A stretch of 64,000 nucleotides of DNA, taken from the NCBI RefSeq assembly GCF_001375595.1, contig NZ_CVJQ01000001.1:2693001-2757000 (forward strand). The letters run 5' to 3'. This stretch comes from Phenylobacterium immobile (ATCC 35973). Its GTDB lineage: Bacteria > Pseudomonadota > Alphaproteobacteria > Caulobacterales > Caulobacteraceae. Below, one piece after another: positions 27,376 to 34,476 of the stretch. Position numbers and translations under genes: made by a program. Positions within the stretch are counted from its first letter, which is position 1; each line of letters begins with the position of its first letter. The notes beneath the pieces were generated by a model that made no database searches, was not told the DNA's origin, and saw only the letters and a list, made by a program, of their open reading frames with translations.

Positions 27376-27945
27376 TTGAACTCAACAATCCTCCGTAGCG
27401 CCGCGGTCAGCGGCGCCGTTATCGCGGCCCTCGCCATGAGCGGCTGCGCCACCAAGAAGTACGCTCGGGAGCAGGCCGCTGCGGTCGAAACTCACGTCCA
27501 GGGCGTGGAGACCCATGTGCAGAGGGTCGAAGGGACAGCGGGGGAAGCGCTCAAGCGCGCCAACGACGCCCACAAGCTGGCCGAGGGCAAGTTCCTCTAC
27601 GAGATGGTGCTGTCGGACGACTCCGTGAAGTTCCCCGTCGACCGCCATAACCTCTCGCCGGAAGCCGAAGCGCGCCTGGCGGAACTGACCCAGCGGCTGA
27701 AGACCGAGAACCGCAACGTCTACCTGGAAGTGCAGGGCCACACCGACGCCAGCGGCGACAAGACCTACAACGAAAAGCTCGGCGAAGACCGCGCCGAAGC
27801 GGTTCGCAAATACCTGAGCATGCACGGCGTCGCCTTGAACCGCATCGCCACCATCTCCTACGGCGAAGACGCCCCGGTGGCGCCGAACGACACGCCGCAG
27901 GGCCGGGCGCAGAACCGCCGCGTGGCGATCGTCGTCCTGAGCTAG
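27376..27945 (+). CDS. OmpA-family outer-membrane lipoprotein
   Basis: 189 residues. Lipoprotein signal with lipobox AMSGC (Cys24), a helical segment with a repeated VETHVQGVETHVQRVEG pattern (about 37-52), and a C-terminal OmpA domain (about 85-189) containing QGHTDASGDKTYNEKLGEDRAEAVRKYL, whose Asp and Arg bind peptidoglycan. It should link the outer membrane to the cell wall. The start is TTG at 27376 with AGGAG seven bases upstream. A strong hairpin follows the stop. Confidence 0.88.
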   Translation: MNSTILRSAAVSGAVIAALAMSGCATKKYAREQAAAVETHVQGVETHVQRVEGTAGEALKRANDAHKLAEGKFLYEMVLSDDSVKFPVDRHNLSPEAEARLAELTQRLKTENRNVYLEVQGHTDASGDKTYNEKLGEDRAEAVRKYLSMHGVALNRIATISYGEDAPVAPNDTPQGRAQNRRVAIVVLS

Positions 27946-27953
27946 ACGTATCG

Positions 27954-27978
27954 CCCCTCTCTCCTGCGGAGAGAGGGG
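27954..27978 (+). terminator. Strong hairpin after the OmpA lipoprotein gene
   Basis: An 11-base perfect stem, CCCCTCTCTCC / GGAGAGAGGGG, with a TGC loop lies nine bases after the stop codon and 18 bases before the ybaK start. No T-run follows, so it may be a weak intrinsic terminator or a 3'-end stabiliser. Confidence 0.55.
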
Positions 27979-27995
27979 TGCTATGTTGGCGGGCC

Positions 27996-28469
27996 ATGTC
28001 GAAGACCACTCCCGCCACAGTGGCGCTGGATCGCGCCGGCGTCGCCTATAGCCTGGCGACCTATGCCTACGATCCCGCCGGCGAACGCGTCGGCCTGCAG
28101 GCGGCCGAGGCGCTGGGCGCCCATCCTTCCGAGGTCCTCAAGACCTTGATGGTCCTGGCCGACGGCAAGCCGGCCTGCGTCGTCCTGGCCTCCGACCGCG
28201 AAGTGGCGATGAAAAAGCTCGCCGCCGCATTGGGCGCCAAACAGGCCGAAATGATGAAGCCCGCCGACGCTGAGCGGACCACCGGCTTCAAGGTCGGCGG
28301 CGTCAGCCCCTTCGGCCAGAAGAAGCGCTGTCCCGTGGTGATCGACGCCGAGGCCGCGCGGCTGGACAAGGCCTTCGTCAACGCCGGTCAGCGCGGCCTG
28401 CAGGCGCGCTTGGCGCCGCAAGACCTCGCCCGGGCGCTGGGCGCGGTGGTCGCCTCGATCGCGGTGTGA
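27996..28469 (+). CDS. ybaK: Cys-tRNA(Pro)/Cys-tRNA(Cys) deacylase YbaK
   Basis: 157 residues, the usual YbaK length. It hydrolyses mischarged Cys-tRNA(Pro). Family blocks are VLKTLMVLADGKPACVVLASDREV with the key lysine in LKTLM, the AERTTGFKVGGVSPFGQKK loop, and VFVNAGQRG-like FVNAGQRGLQARL near the end. The ATG at 27996 is preferred; an upstream in-frame start at 27978 would fall in the hairpin. Stand-alone gene. Confidence 0.9.
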   Translation: MSKTTPATVALDRAGVAYSLATYAYDPAGERVGLQAAEALGAHPSEVLKTLMVLADGKPACVVLASDREVAMKKLAAALGAKQAEMMKPADAERTTGFKVGGVSPFGQKKRCPVVIDAEAARLDKAFVNAGQRGLQARLAPQDLARALGAVVASIAV

Positions 28470-28553
28470 TCTGTCGGCGACGGCGTTCCCCGATCGTCAT
28501 CCTCATGACACGCTGTGGCGCAAGCTTCCGCGCTGGGCAGGAAAGGACGCGAG

Positions 28554-29330
28554 ATGACCGAAACCAAGGGCCGCTTCGTGTGGCACGAACTCACCACCTC
28601 CGACCGCGAGGCCGCGACCGCCTTCTATGGCGACGTCGTCGGCTGGACCTTCGACCACATGCCGATGGGCGACTTCATCTACAGCGTCGCCAAGGCGGGC
28701 GAACCGATGGTCGCCGGCCTGATGGAAACGCCTGAGCCCGCCAAATCCCAGGGCGTTCCGCCGCACTGGACCGGCTATGTCGAGGTGGAGAGCGTCGATG
28801 AGAGCGCCAGGCAAGGCGAGAGCCTGGGCGGCAAAACCCTCTATGGCCCGCAGGACATCCCGAACGTCGGCCGGTTCGCCATCGTCGCCGATCCGACGGG
28901 CGCGGCCTTCGCGCTTTTCAAGCCGCTCCCGCCACAAGGCCCGATGCCCGAAGCCGGCCCTACCGACCCCGGCGCCATTGGCTGGAACGAGCTCTACGCC
29001 GGCGATCTCACCGAGGCCTGGGCCTACTATGAGGCCATGTTCGATTGGCGGAAGGATCAGGCCATCGATATGGGCGACATGGGCGTCTACCAGCTCTTCG
29101 CTGCGGGCGACCGCGTGCTGGGCGGCATGATGACCAAGCCCGCCCAGATGCCGATCCCCTCCTGGCTGTACTACGTCGTCGTGCCCGATATCGACGCGGC
29201 GACCGCCAAGATCACCGCGGACGGCGGCCAGGTCCTGATGGGTCCGATGGAGGTGCCCGGCGGCGGCTGGATCACCCAGGGCCGGGATCCGCAGGGCGCC
29301 TACTTCGCCGTCACCGGCCCGCGCCTCTAG
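28554..29330 (+). CDS. VOC (glyoxalase/bleomycin-resistance) superfamily protein with two domains
   Basis: 258 residues holding two tandem betaalphabetabetabeta modules (about 5-125 and 130-258). Each begins with a similar phrase: VWHELTTSDREAATAFYGDVVGW and GWNELYAGDLTEAWAYYEAMFDW. Such two-module proteins can form a complete metal site within one chain. Substrate unknown; members include glyoxalases, dioxygenases and resistance proteins. The ATG at 28554 is preceded by GAAAGGA. Confidence 0.85.
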   Translation: MTETKGRFVWHELTTSDREAATAFYGDVVGWTFDHMPMGDFIYSVAKAGEPMVAGLMETPEPAKSQGVPPHWTGYVEVESVDESARQGESLGGKTLYGPQDIPNVGRFAIVADPTGAAFALFKPLPPQGPMPEAGPTDPGAIGWNELYAGDLTEAWAYYEAMFDWRKDQAIDMGDMGVYQLFAAGDRVLGGMMTKPAQMPIPSWLYYVVVPDIDAATAKITADGGQVLMGPMEVPGGGWITQGRDPQGAYFAVTGPRL

Positions 29331-29335
29331 TCGGG

Positions 29336-29659
29336 CTAGCGCGCGCCGAGCCGCGCCATCACCTCGCGGGGGATGGCGTACTCAGCGACGACCCGGTCGC
29401 GGTCGCGAAGGCCCATGATTTCACGCTGGATCAGGAACGCCCAGACCGCGTCCGAAGCCGCCTTGAGGCAGGCCGGCCGGGCCTCGGCGTCCGCCGCCTT
29501 CAGCGCGGCCAACGCCAGCTCGACCTTGCGGCCGGCGCGGCCGAGGGAGGCGGCCTGCTCGCCCATGATCTCATAGTTGAGGACCGCGTCGCCGGCATCG
29601 GCGCCCAGACGACGCAGAAAGCTTTGCGGCATTCGAAGCGAAGACATGCGGCCGATCAT
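29336..29659 (-). CDS. Small conserved protein (DUF6665-like)
   Basis: 107 residues. After a short lead it contains PQSFLRRLGADAGDAVLNYEIMGEQAASLGRAGRKVE and AVWAFLIQREIMGLRD...IPREVMARLG, a helical pattern that I associate with the DUF6665 family of alphaproteobacteria. No enzyme motif is visible. An ATG at 29647 is an alternative start. It is convergent with the VOC gene, ending five bases from it. Confidence 0.68.
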   Translation of the reverse strand: MIGRMSSLRMPQSFLRRLGADAGDAVLNYEIMGEQAASLGRAGRKVELALAALKAADAEARPACLKAASDAVWAFLIQREIMGLRDRDRVVAEYAIPREVMARLGAR

Positions 29660-29741
29660 AGCCGAGATTTGCCCCCGCTACGATTTGCTCGCCCCGCTTC
29701 CCGCCCTATAAGGCGCGCCTACCCTCGACGGACCCGACGCC

Positions 29742-30290
29742 ATGCCCGACCCCCAGCCCGCCTCGCTCTACGATCACGCCCCGCAAGGCGAAGCGGAGAA
29801 CCAGGCGACCTTCGCTGTGCTGGTGGAGAACGAACCGGGCGTGCTGCACCGCCTGGTCGGCCTGTTCGCCGCCCGTGGCTACAACATCGAGAGTCTGACC
29901 GTCGCCGAGACGGACCGCCGCTCCAACACCAGCCGCGTGACCATCGTCACTCGCGGCACCGCCCAGGTGCTCGCCCAGATCGAGGCGCAGTTGGAAAAGA
30001 TGGTCGCCACACGCCATGTGCAGGACGTGACCCGTGATCCCAACGGCCTGGAGCGCGAGCTTGCTCTGGTGAAGGTCCGGGGTTCCGGGGCTGATCGCGT
30101 TGAGGCCCTGCGCGTCGCCGAAATCTTCCGCGCTCGCGTGCTGGACACCACCTCGGAAAGTTTCGTTTTCGAGGTGAGCGGCGCATCGTCGAAGATCGAT
30201 GGCTTCATCGAACTGATGCGGCCCCTTGGCCTCACCGAAGTCTCCCGCACCGGCGTGCTGTCCATCCAGCGCGGCGTCGACACGTTGTAG
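29742..30290 (+). CDS. ilvH: Acetolactate synthase small (regulatory) subunit
   Basis: 182 residues. N-terminal ACT domain (FAVLVENEPGVLHRLVGLFAARGYNIESLTVAETD, residues about 22-58) and a C-terminal domain ending in GLTEVSRTGVLSIQRG. It binds the catalytic IlvB/IlvI subunit and gives valine feedback control in branched-chain amino acid synthesis. The large-subunit gene normally sits directly upstream, but here the preceding gene is an unrelated opposite-strand gene. No ilvC follows. Confidence 0.95.
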   Translation: MPDPQPASLYDHAPQGEAENQATFAVLVENEPGVLHRLVGLFAARGYNIESLTVAETDRRSNTSRVTIVTRGTAQVLAQIEAQLEKMVATRHVQDVTRDPNGLERELALVKVRGSGADRVEALRVAEIFRARVLDTTSESFVFEVSGASSKIDGFIELMRPLGLTEVSRTGVLSIQRGVDTL

Positions 30291-30332
30291 CCTGTAGCGG
30301 GAACGAACAACCCGGCCTAACCTTTGGCCTGC

Positions 30333-31229
30333 ATGGTTCGTCTCGCCGCCATCACGCTCCTGGCCTTGGCGCTGGCCGCCCCCGCAGACGCCCAGCTCTT
30401 GCGGCGCAAGACGGCGGATCCGACAAAAGGCCTTTCGCCGGAAGAAGCGGCCATCTGGCCCTACCCCCTGCCCGATCCGAAACTCTGGTGGGACGAAGAT
30501 CGGCTCAAGCCCACGGAGGCGTCCGATCCCTTCGCCGGCCGCCGGCTGGGGCGCGGTGAACGGCTGCCGTCGCCGGACAACGGCGTCGATCCTGCGACCT
30601 ATCGGCTCTGGGGACTGATGCCCCTGCAGTGGCAGCCGGTTCGTGGCGAGGAACTGATCCTTGAGGTCTGGGCGCGGCCCTCCCGTAGCGTGCGCCAGGC
30701 GGTGATCCGGGTGACGGTGCGCCGCGACGGCGACACCTTCGTTCAGGGCCGAGCCGGCCTTGCGTGCTGCGAAGCCGGCATCGGCCGGCGCATGGGGTTT
30801 GACGCAAAGCTGCCCGCCGCCAGCGACGCCGCCTTCAAGGCGCTGCGCGATGATCCGCTGTGGGCTGCGCCCCGCGACGTCGTCGTCGATCTCGGCGGCG
30901 GTGTCAGCGACGCCCTGTGCGTCGACGGCGTTTCCTACGACCTCACCCTGGTGACCGCCGGCGCGGCGCGCACGGTGCGCCGCGCCTGTGACAGCGCCGA
31001 GATCGGCCAGGCCGCCGATGTGCTGGCCGCCGTCGTCGGCGCAAGTCTTGGCCGCGACGGCCGCTTTGACCTGATCTTCCCGCGCGGCGCCGATTTTTCC
31101 GCCGCCAAGGCCAGCTATCAGACGCTCACCGCCAGCGGCGGAGGACTGAAGACTGCCCCCGTCGCACGGCGCGGGGGCGTCGATCTGGCGCCCCCGCCAC
31201 AGGACGAGGCTTCTATTCCCGTCCCATGA
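30333..31229 (+). CDS. Secreted protein of unknown function
   Basis: 298 residues. Signal peptide MVRLAAITLLALALAAPADA with likely cleavage after ADA. The rest is a soluble periplasmic domain with IWPYPLPDPKLWWDEDRLKP and paired cysteines (LACCEAGIG, DALCVDGVS, VRRACDS). I do not recognise a family. The ATG at 30333 is preferred to a TTG at 30324 because the signal peptide begins there. The tmRNA promoter begins near the end of this gene. Confidence 0.72.
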   Translation: MVRLAAITLLALALAAPADAQLLRRKTADPTKGLSPEEAAIWPYPLPDPKLWWDEDRLKPTEASDPFAGRRLGRGERLPSPDNGVDPATYRLWGLMPLQWQPVRGEELILEVWARPSRSVRQAVIRVTVRRDGDTFVQGRAGLACCEAGIGRRMGFDAKLPAASDAAFKALRDDPLWAAPRDVVVDLGGGVSDALCVDGVSYDLTLVTAGAARTVRRACDSAEIGQAADVLAAVVGASLGRDGRFDLIFPRGADFSAAKASYQTLTASGGGLKTAPVARRGGVDLAPPPQDEASIPVP

Positions 31230-31239
31230 CCCCTATATT
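31211..31239 (+). promoter_or_regulatory. Candidate promoter of ssrA
   Basis: TTCTAT at 31211-31216 and TATATT at 31234-31239, separated by 17 bases, match the sigma-70 pattern loosely. The expected start of transcription falls at about 31246, exactly where the first tmRNA hairpin begins. It overlaps the end of the preceding gene. Confidence 0.45.
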
Positions 31240-31245
31240 GGCTGG

Positions 31246-31328
31246 GTCGGGCCTCGGCCCGACTATGGAGATAAACGCGCACATAATAAGCGGACTGGAC
31301 CCGGGTGCGATTCCCGGCGGCTCCACCA
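31246..31328 (+). other. tmRNA acceptor piece
   Basis: The part that becomes the aminoacylated half. It has a 5' hairpin, a single-stranded ATAATAAG stretch, the T arm and a CCA that is encoded in the DNA at 31326-31328. The mature 5' end is uncertain. Bases 31329-31359 between the two pieces are expected to be removed during maturation. Confidence 0.85.
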
Positions 31329-31439
31329 ACCATCCCTCCGGGTTATCGCCGGAACGCATGGGGCCGATCAGCATCGACAGACGTCTAAAGGTGTTGCTTT
31401 CTCTCGGCTTTGCCCACCGTTTCGGGCTTTTTTCTAAAT

Positions 31440-31481
31440 GCGAACGATAACTTCGCTGAGGAAGTCCGCCTCGCTGCGTAA
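31440..31481 (+). other. tmRNA tag-peptide reading frame
   Basis: Resume codon GCG, 13 sense codons, then TAA. The encoded peptide is ANDNFAEEVRLAA, preceded in the finished tag by the uncoded Ala from the charged tmRNA. The first part (A)ANDNFAEE is identical to the Caulobacter crescentus tag (AANDNFAEEFAVAA), which is the portion read by the SspB-alpha adaptor; the end differs (VRLAA rather than FAVAA) but keeps Leu-Ala-Ala, the ClpX signal. Confidence 0.93.
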
Positions 31482-31540
31482 TGCAGTGCGGTAGTCATCC
31501 GACCTAAGTCCTGGGGGTTCAGATCCTCAGGCAAAAACAA

Positions 31541-31654
31541 GAGGGAGCCTGCCAACAGAATCCCTCCATTTCCTCAGGCATTGCCGAGGCTCCCTCCATC
31601 TTTCGATCAGCATGGGGGAGCCAGCCAACAGAATCCCTCCATTTCATTCAGGCG
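31541..31654 (+). repeat. Direct repeat pair at and after the tmRNA 3' region
   Basis: About 40 bases at 31541-31580 recur at 31614-31654, nearly identical; the shared core GCCAACAGAATCCCTCCATT is followed by TC(C/AT)TCAGGC in both. Between them, GGCTCCCTC (31588-31596) can pair with GAGGGAGCC (31541-31549). The first copy probably belongs to the end of the tmRNA coding piece or its terminator; the second lies between ssrA and sspB, where no gene is seen. Confidence 0.8.
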
Positions 31655-31742
31655 ATTTCCGATTAGCGGTGGCGCATCGCGCCTTGCGTGAAGGCTCCGA
31701 CACGCTAGGTTTCGCCGCAGTACCCCGCATACCGGAGCGCCA

Positions 31743-32231
31743 ATGGCCCAGGACACCCCGGCCCAGGACCTGATGCACTACGAAGCCATGGCGCAGGACG
31801 CCATGCGCGGCGTGGTCAAGGCTGCGCTGAAGCGCGCCGCCGCGCCCGAGGGCCTGCCCGGCGCGCACCACTTTTACGTCACTTTCAAAACCAAGGCGCC
31901 GGATGTTTCCGGCCCGCGCGACCTGCTCGACAAATATCCGGACGAGATGACCATCGTCCTGCAACATCAGTACTGGGACCTTGAGCCCGCCGACACCGGC
32001 TTTGCGGTCACCCTGCAGTTTGGCGGCCAGCCCAAGCGCCTGTCCGTGCCCTACGCCGCCGTCAGCCGCTTCTATGATCCCAGCGTCCAGTTCCTGCTGC
32101 AGTTTGAGGTCGCAGGCGCCGACGGCGCCCCGCCCGCGCAGGAGCCGGAAACCGCCGTCGAGCCCCCCGCCGAGCGAAGCGATGACGGCGAAGCGAAGGT
32201 CGTCTCCCTGGATCAGTTCCGCAAGAAATGA
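31743..32231 (+). CDS. sspB: SspB-alpha, ClpXP adaptor for ssrA-tagged proteins
   Basis: 162 residues. It delivers tmRNA-tagged proteins to ClpXP. The folded domain (about 10-125) has the family stretch HHFYVTFKTKAPDVSGPRDL and VLQHQYWDLEPADTGFAVTLQFGG. A flexible acidic/Pro-rich linker follows, and the tail KVVSLDQFRKK at the extreme C-terminus is the ClpX-binding peptide. It lies directly downstream of ssrA, so tag and adaptor are neighbours. Its stop overlaps the ATG of the next gene by four bases. Confidence 0.93.
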   Translation: MAQDTPAQDLMHYEAMAQDAMRGVVKAALKRAAAPEGLPGAHHFYVTFKTKAPDVSGPRDLLDKYPDEMTIVLQHQYWDLEPADTGFAVTLQFGGQPKRLSVPYAAVSRFYDPSVQFLLQFEVAGADGAPPAQEPETAVEPPAERSDDGEAKVVSLDQFRKK

Positions 32232-33001
32232 TCCGGGCGGCGCGCTGGATCGGTGTCTGGATGGCGGTCGCCCTGACCGCTTTCGGCGCCCTTCCCGCCG
32301 CCGCCTCGCCGTTCTCCGACTGGGCCGTCGTGGTCGTCGCCGGCGACTCGCGCGGCCATGGGGGTGGGCCGACCGAGGCCTTCGACAATGCGCGGCGCGA
32401 TGTGGCGGCAGCCTTTCGCGGCGCGGGCTTCGCCTCCGGCAACATCCGGCAGTTCTCTGTCCGGCCGGAGCGCTACAAGGACGCCGCCGCCCACCATTCG
32501 GACCTGCAAAGCGTCTATGACGGCTTGACCGCTGTCGCCGCGAGCGCGCCGGGCGGGTGCCTATTCTACCTGACCTCGCATGGCGCGCCCCAAGGCGCGG
32601 TGGTCGGCGACCAACTGATGGCGCCCTTGGTGCTCGCCGGCATGCTGCGCGACGCCTGCGGCGCGCGGCCCACGGTGGCGGTGATCTCGGCCTGTTTTTC
32701 GGGCGTCTTCGTACCGGCGCTGGCCGGGCCGAACCGCATGATCTTGACCGCCGCGCGGCCGGACCGGTCCTCGTTCGGCTGTGGGGAGGCCGACCGCTAT
32801 CCCTATTTCGATGAATGCGTCCTGCAGGTGATGCCGCAGGCCAGGGATTTCGCACGTCTGGGACCGGACGTGCAGGCTTGTGTGAGCGCCCGCGAGCGGG
32901 TCGAACACGCCGCGCCGCCCTCGGAGCCACAACTGTGGATCGGTCCGCAGTTGCGCCCGATGCTGCCGCTCTACAGCTTTGCGCACAGTCCTGACCCATA
33001 G
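32228..33001 (+). CDS. Secreted C13 (legumain/caspase-like) family cysteine peptidase
   Basis: 257 residues. N-terminal signal sequence or anchor (about 5-27, ending LPAAAS). A clan CD peptidase core follows: WAVVVVAGDSRGHGG, catalytic His118 in FYLTSHGAPQG, and catalytic Cys156 in VAVISACFSGVF. These His-Gly and Ala-Cys motifs are the C13 dyad. It begins inside the sspB stop (ATGA), so the two are translationally coupled. Substrate unknown; an exported peptidase downstream of a cytoplasmic ClpXP adaptor is unexpected. Confidence 0.85.
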   Translation: MIRAARWIGVWMAVALTAFGALPAAASPFSDWAVVVVAGDSRGHGGGPTEAFDNARRDVAAAFRGAGFASGNIRQFSVRPERYKDAAAHHSDLQSVYDGLTAVAASAPGGCLFYLTSHGAPQGAVVGDQLMAPLVLAGMLRDACGARPTVAVISACFSGVFVPALAGPNRMILTAARPDRSSFGCGEADRYPYFDECVLQVMPQARDFARLGPDVQACVSARERVEHAAPPSEPQLWIGPQLRPMLPLYSFAHSPDP

Positions 33002-33079
33002 CCGAAGCCATCGCCCGTTGCCGGGCGCGCCTCCGGCTGGTAGCGGTTTGGATGCTGACCAGCAGTTTTTGAGAGTCCC

Positions 33080-33433
33080 ATGCGGCGAGCCTTGACGAGA
33101 CCGGACGGCGCGGGCGGCGGCCTGATCTGGGATCTGCTGACGTTCGAGCGCCTGGTGACGAGCAACGTCGTCCACCTGATCTATTGGGCTGGCCTCGCGC
33201 TGATCTTCCTCGTGGCCTTTGGCGGCGTTGGCGCTGCTGTAGGCGTGGCGATCCGCGAAGGTTCGATCCTTGGCGTGCTCCTGGCGATCCCGGTGCTCGC
33301 CGCGGGCCTTCTCGTCTGCGCGATCCTGATCCTGCTGTGGCGCTCGTTTTGCGAGCTCTATGTCGCTGTCTTTCGGATCAGCGACGACCTTGCCGCCCTG
33401 CGCAAGGTCGCCGAGAACTCAGACGTCCTGTAG
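33080..33433 (+). CDS. Small membrane protein, DUF4282-like
   Basis: 117 residues. N-terminal DLLTFERLVTSNVVHLIYWAGL, two hydrophobic segments (about 31-57 and 65-88), and the family-like end LLWRSFCELYVAVFRISDDLAAL. This pattern is the DUF4282 family, of unknown role. Same strand as and 78 bases after the C13 peptidase gene. Confidence 0.78.
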   Translation: MRRALTRPDGAGGGLIWDLLTFERLVTSNVVHLIYWAGLALIFLVAFGGVGAAVGVAIREGSILGVLLAIPVLAAGLLVCAILILLWRSFCELYVAVFRISDDLAALRKVAENSDVL

Positions 33434-33441
33434 CCCGCCGG

Positions 33442-34188
33442 TTAGCGAAGCGCGAGCTTCGCCAGGCTAAGGGTCTGACGGGGATGGCGCGCGGCCAATT
33501 TTGCGGCAGCGGCCGGACGCTGCATCACAGCCTTGGTCACCTGTCTGCGGATCATCGGCGCCGCCGCCGAGGCCAGGGCGCTGCGACCGAACCACGCCGC
33601 GGCAGCCGTCGCCCCAAGAGCGCCGACCACGCCCAGGCCGATCAGCACGCCACGGTTCCGGCCGACTTCGCCAGCCGCGCGCAGCGCCGTCCGGGCCGCC
33701 GACGGGATGGGCTTTTCAGGATCGAAGTCCTTCGGCAGCGAAATCTGGCTCAGCGCCACCCGCCCCTTTTCCGCCAGGGCCCTGCGCTGGGCCGCCCCGA
33801 AGATGTTGCGACGGCCGGGCGCGAGGTCGATCACCGCACCGCCACGTTCGCTATAGTGGGCTGCGGCCTCTCTTGCGGCGTTGGCGGCGGCCAGTTCGTT
33901 GGCCGCCACACTGATCCAGGTGTCGAAGCCGCCGAAGCGGGCGACGGCGGCGCGGGCCAGGCGCGAGGCCTCCTGCGCGTCGGTGGCGTCGCCGGCCAAA
34001 GGATGGGCGCGACCGCCTTCCTGGTTGATCTCGGCGCAGATGCGGCGCGCGACGCTTTCATCGCGGCCGATCAACACCACGGCGGCGCCGGCGGTCGCCG
34101 CCAGGCGGGCGATCGCCTCGCCGACGGCGGTGTCGGCGCCGGAGACCACGACCACCTGCTCGGCCAACGGTTTGAGCTTAAGGCCCAT
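33442..34188 (-). CDS. Degenerate short-chain dehydrogenase-like protein with C-terminal hydrophobic segment
   Basis: 248 residues. The N-terminal half is a Rossmann fold of the SDR type: VVVVSGADTAVGEAIARLAA, then VVLIGRDE and LAGDATDAQEA. The glycine motif is altered, the NNAG-like spot reads SVAANELA, and no YxxxK catalytic pair follows. The C-terminal part has a hydrophobic run (GVLIGLGVVGALGATAAAAWFG) and a basic end. Probably not an active dehydrogenase; perhaps a membrane-bound nucleotide sensor. It faces ctrA head to head. Confidence 0.72.
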   Translation of the reverse strand: MGLKLKPLAEQVVVVSGADTAVGEAIARLAATAGAAVVLIGRDESVARRICAEINQEGGRAHPLAGDATDAQEASRLARAAVARFGGFDTWISVAANELAAANAAREAAAHYSERGGAVIDLAPGRRNIFGAAQRRALAEKGRVALSQISLPKDFDPEKPIPSAARTALRAAGEVGRNRGVLIGLGVVGALGATAAAAWFGRSALASAAAPMIRRQVTKAVMQRPAAAAKLAARHPRQTLSLAKLALR

Positions 34189-34284
34189 GAGAAACTCCTT
34201 TGAAGGTGGATCGGGCGCGCGCGCCCTTCTCTCCGCAAACGGCTGCGCCGCAACAGGCGTTCCGCGGCCGCTGCCGCCGCATCA

Positions 34285-34440
34285 CGGAAGAGTCAGCCGC
34301 TATGGCCGGTCGACGAATCGGCGCCGCTTGCCGGCGATTCGCAAATCGGATTAACGATTCGAGGCGGAAAGAAAGCTCTCGTTAACCAGTCTCATCGTTA
34401 GCTCGCCTTAAGGTTAATGGCGGGATCGGGAGCGGATTCC
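34285..34440 (+). promoter_or_regulatory. ctrA control region with CcrM sites and CtrA half-sites
   Basis: Five GANTC sites occur in 150 bases: 34290-34294, 34315-34319, 34336-34340, 34356-34360 and 34435-34439. GANTC is the target of the cell-cycle methyltransferase CcrM. TTAACCA at 34382-34388, TTAACG at 34351 and CTTAAGGTTAA at 34107-34117 past base 34000+ numbering offset (that is, 34407-34417) resemble CtrA half-sites (TTAA spaced pairs). In Caulobacter crescentus ctrA has a methylation-sensitive P1 and an autoactivated P2. The gap 34189-34476 holds no gene. Confidence 0.75.
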
Positions 34441-34476
34441 GCATGGGGCAGGGCTTCGGCCGGGTGGGAGAAGCGG

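Larger units (their letters stand above)
31246..31597 (+). ncRNA. ssrA: Two-piece (circularly permuted) transfer-messenger RNA
   Basis: Rescues stalled ribosomes and adds a degradation tag. The gene is permuted: the 3' tRNA half comes first (T stem-loop CCGGG-TGCGATT-CCCGG at 31301-31317, then CGGCTCC-A-CCA ending at 31328). A 31-base spacer follows, and then the 5' half, GGGGCCGATCAGCATCGAC, from 31360. GGGGCCG (31360-31366) pairs with CGGCTCC (31318-31324) over all seven positions and includes the G3-U70 wobble needed for alanine charging. A hairpin GTCGGGC/GCCCGAC with CTCG loop (31246-31263) starts the acceptor piece. The coding piece holds the tag frame at 31440-31481. Outer ends are estimates. 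Confidence 0.95.

Noticed and set aside
31240-31400. An ordinary tRNA gene, suggested by the GATTCCCGG...CCACCA segment
   Set aside because: There is no anticodon arm or 5' tRNA half upstream; the matching 5' half lies downstream and a tag frame follows, which defines a permuted tmRNA.
31644-33011. A 455-codon minus-strand frame opposite sspB and the C13 peptidase
   Set aside because: Arg/Pro/Ala-rich composition without domains; the plus-strand genes have catalytic motifs and coupled starts.
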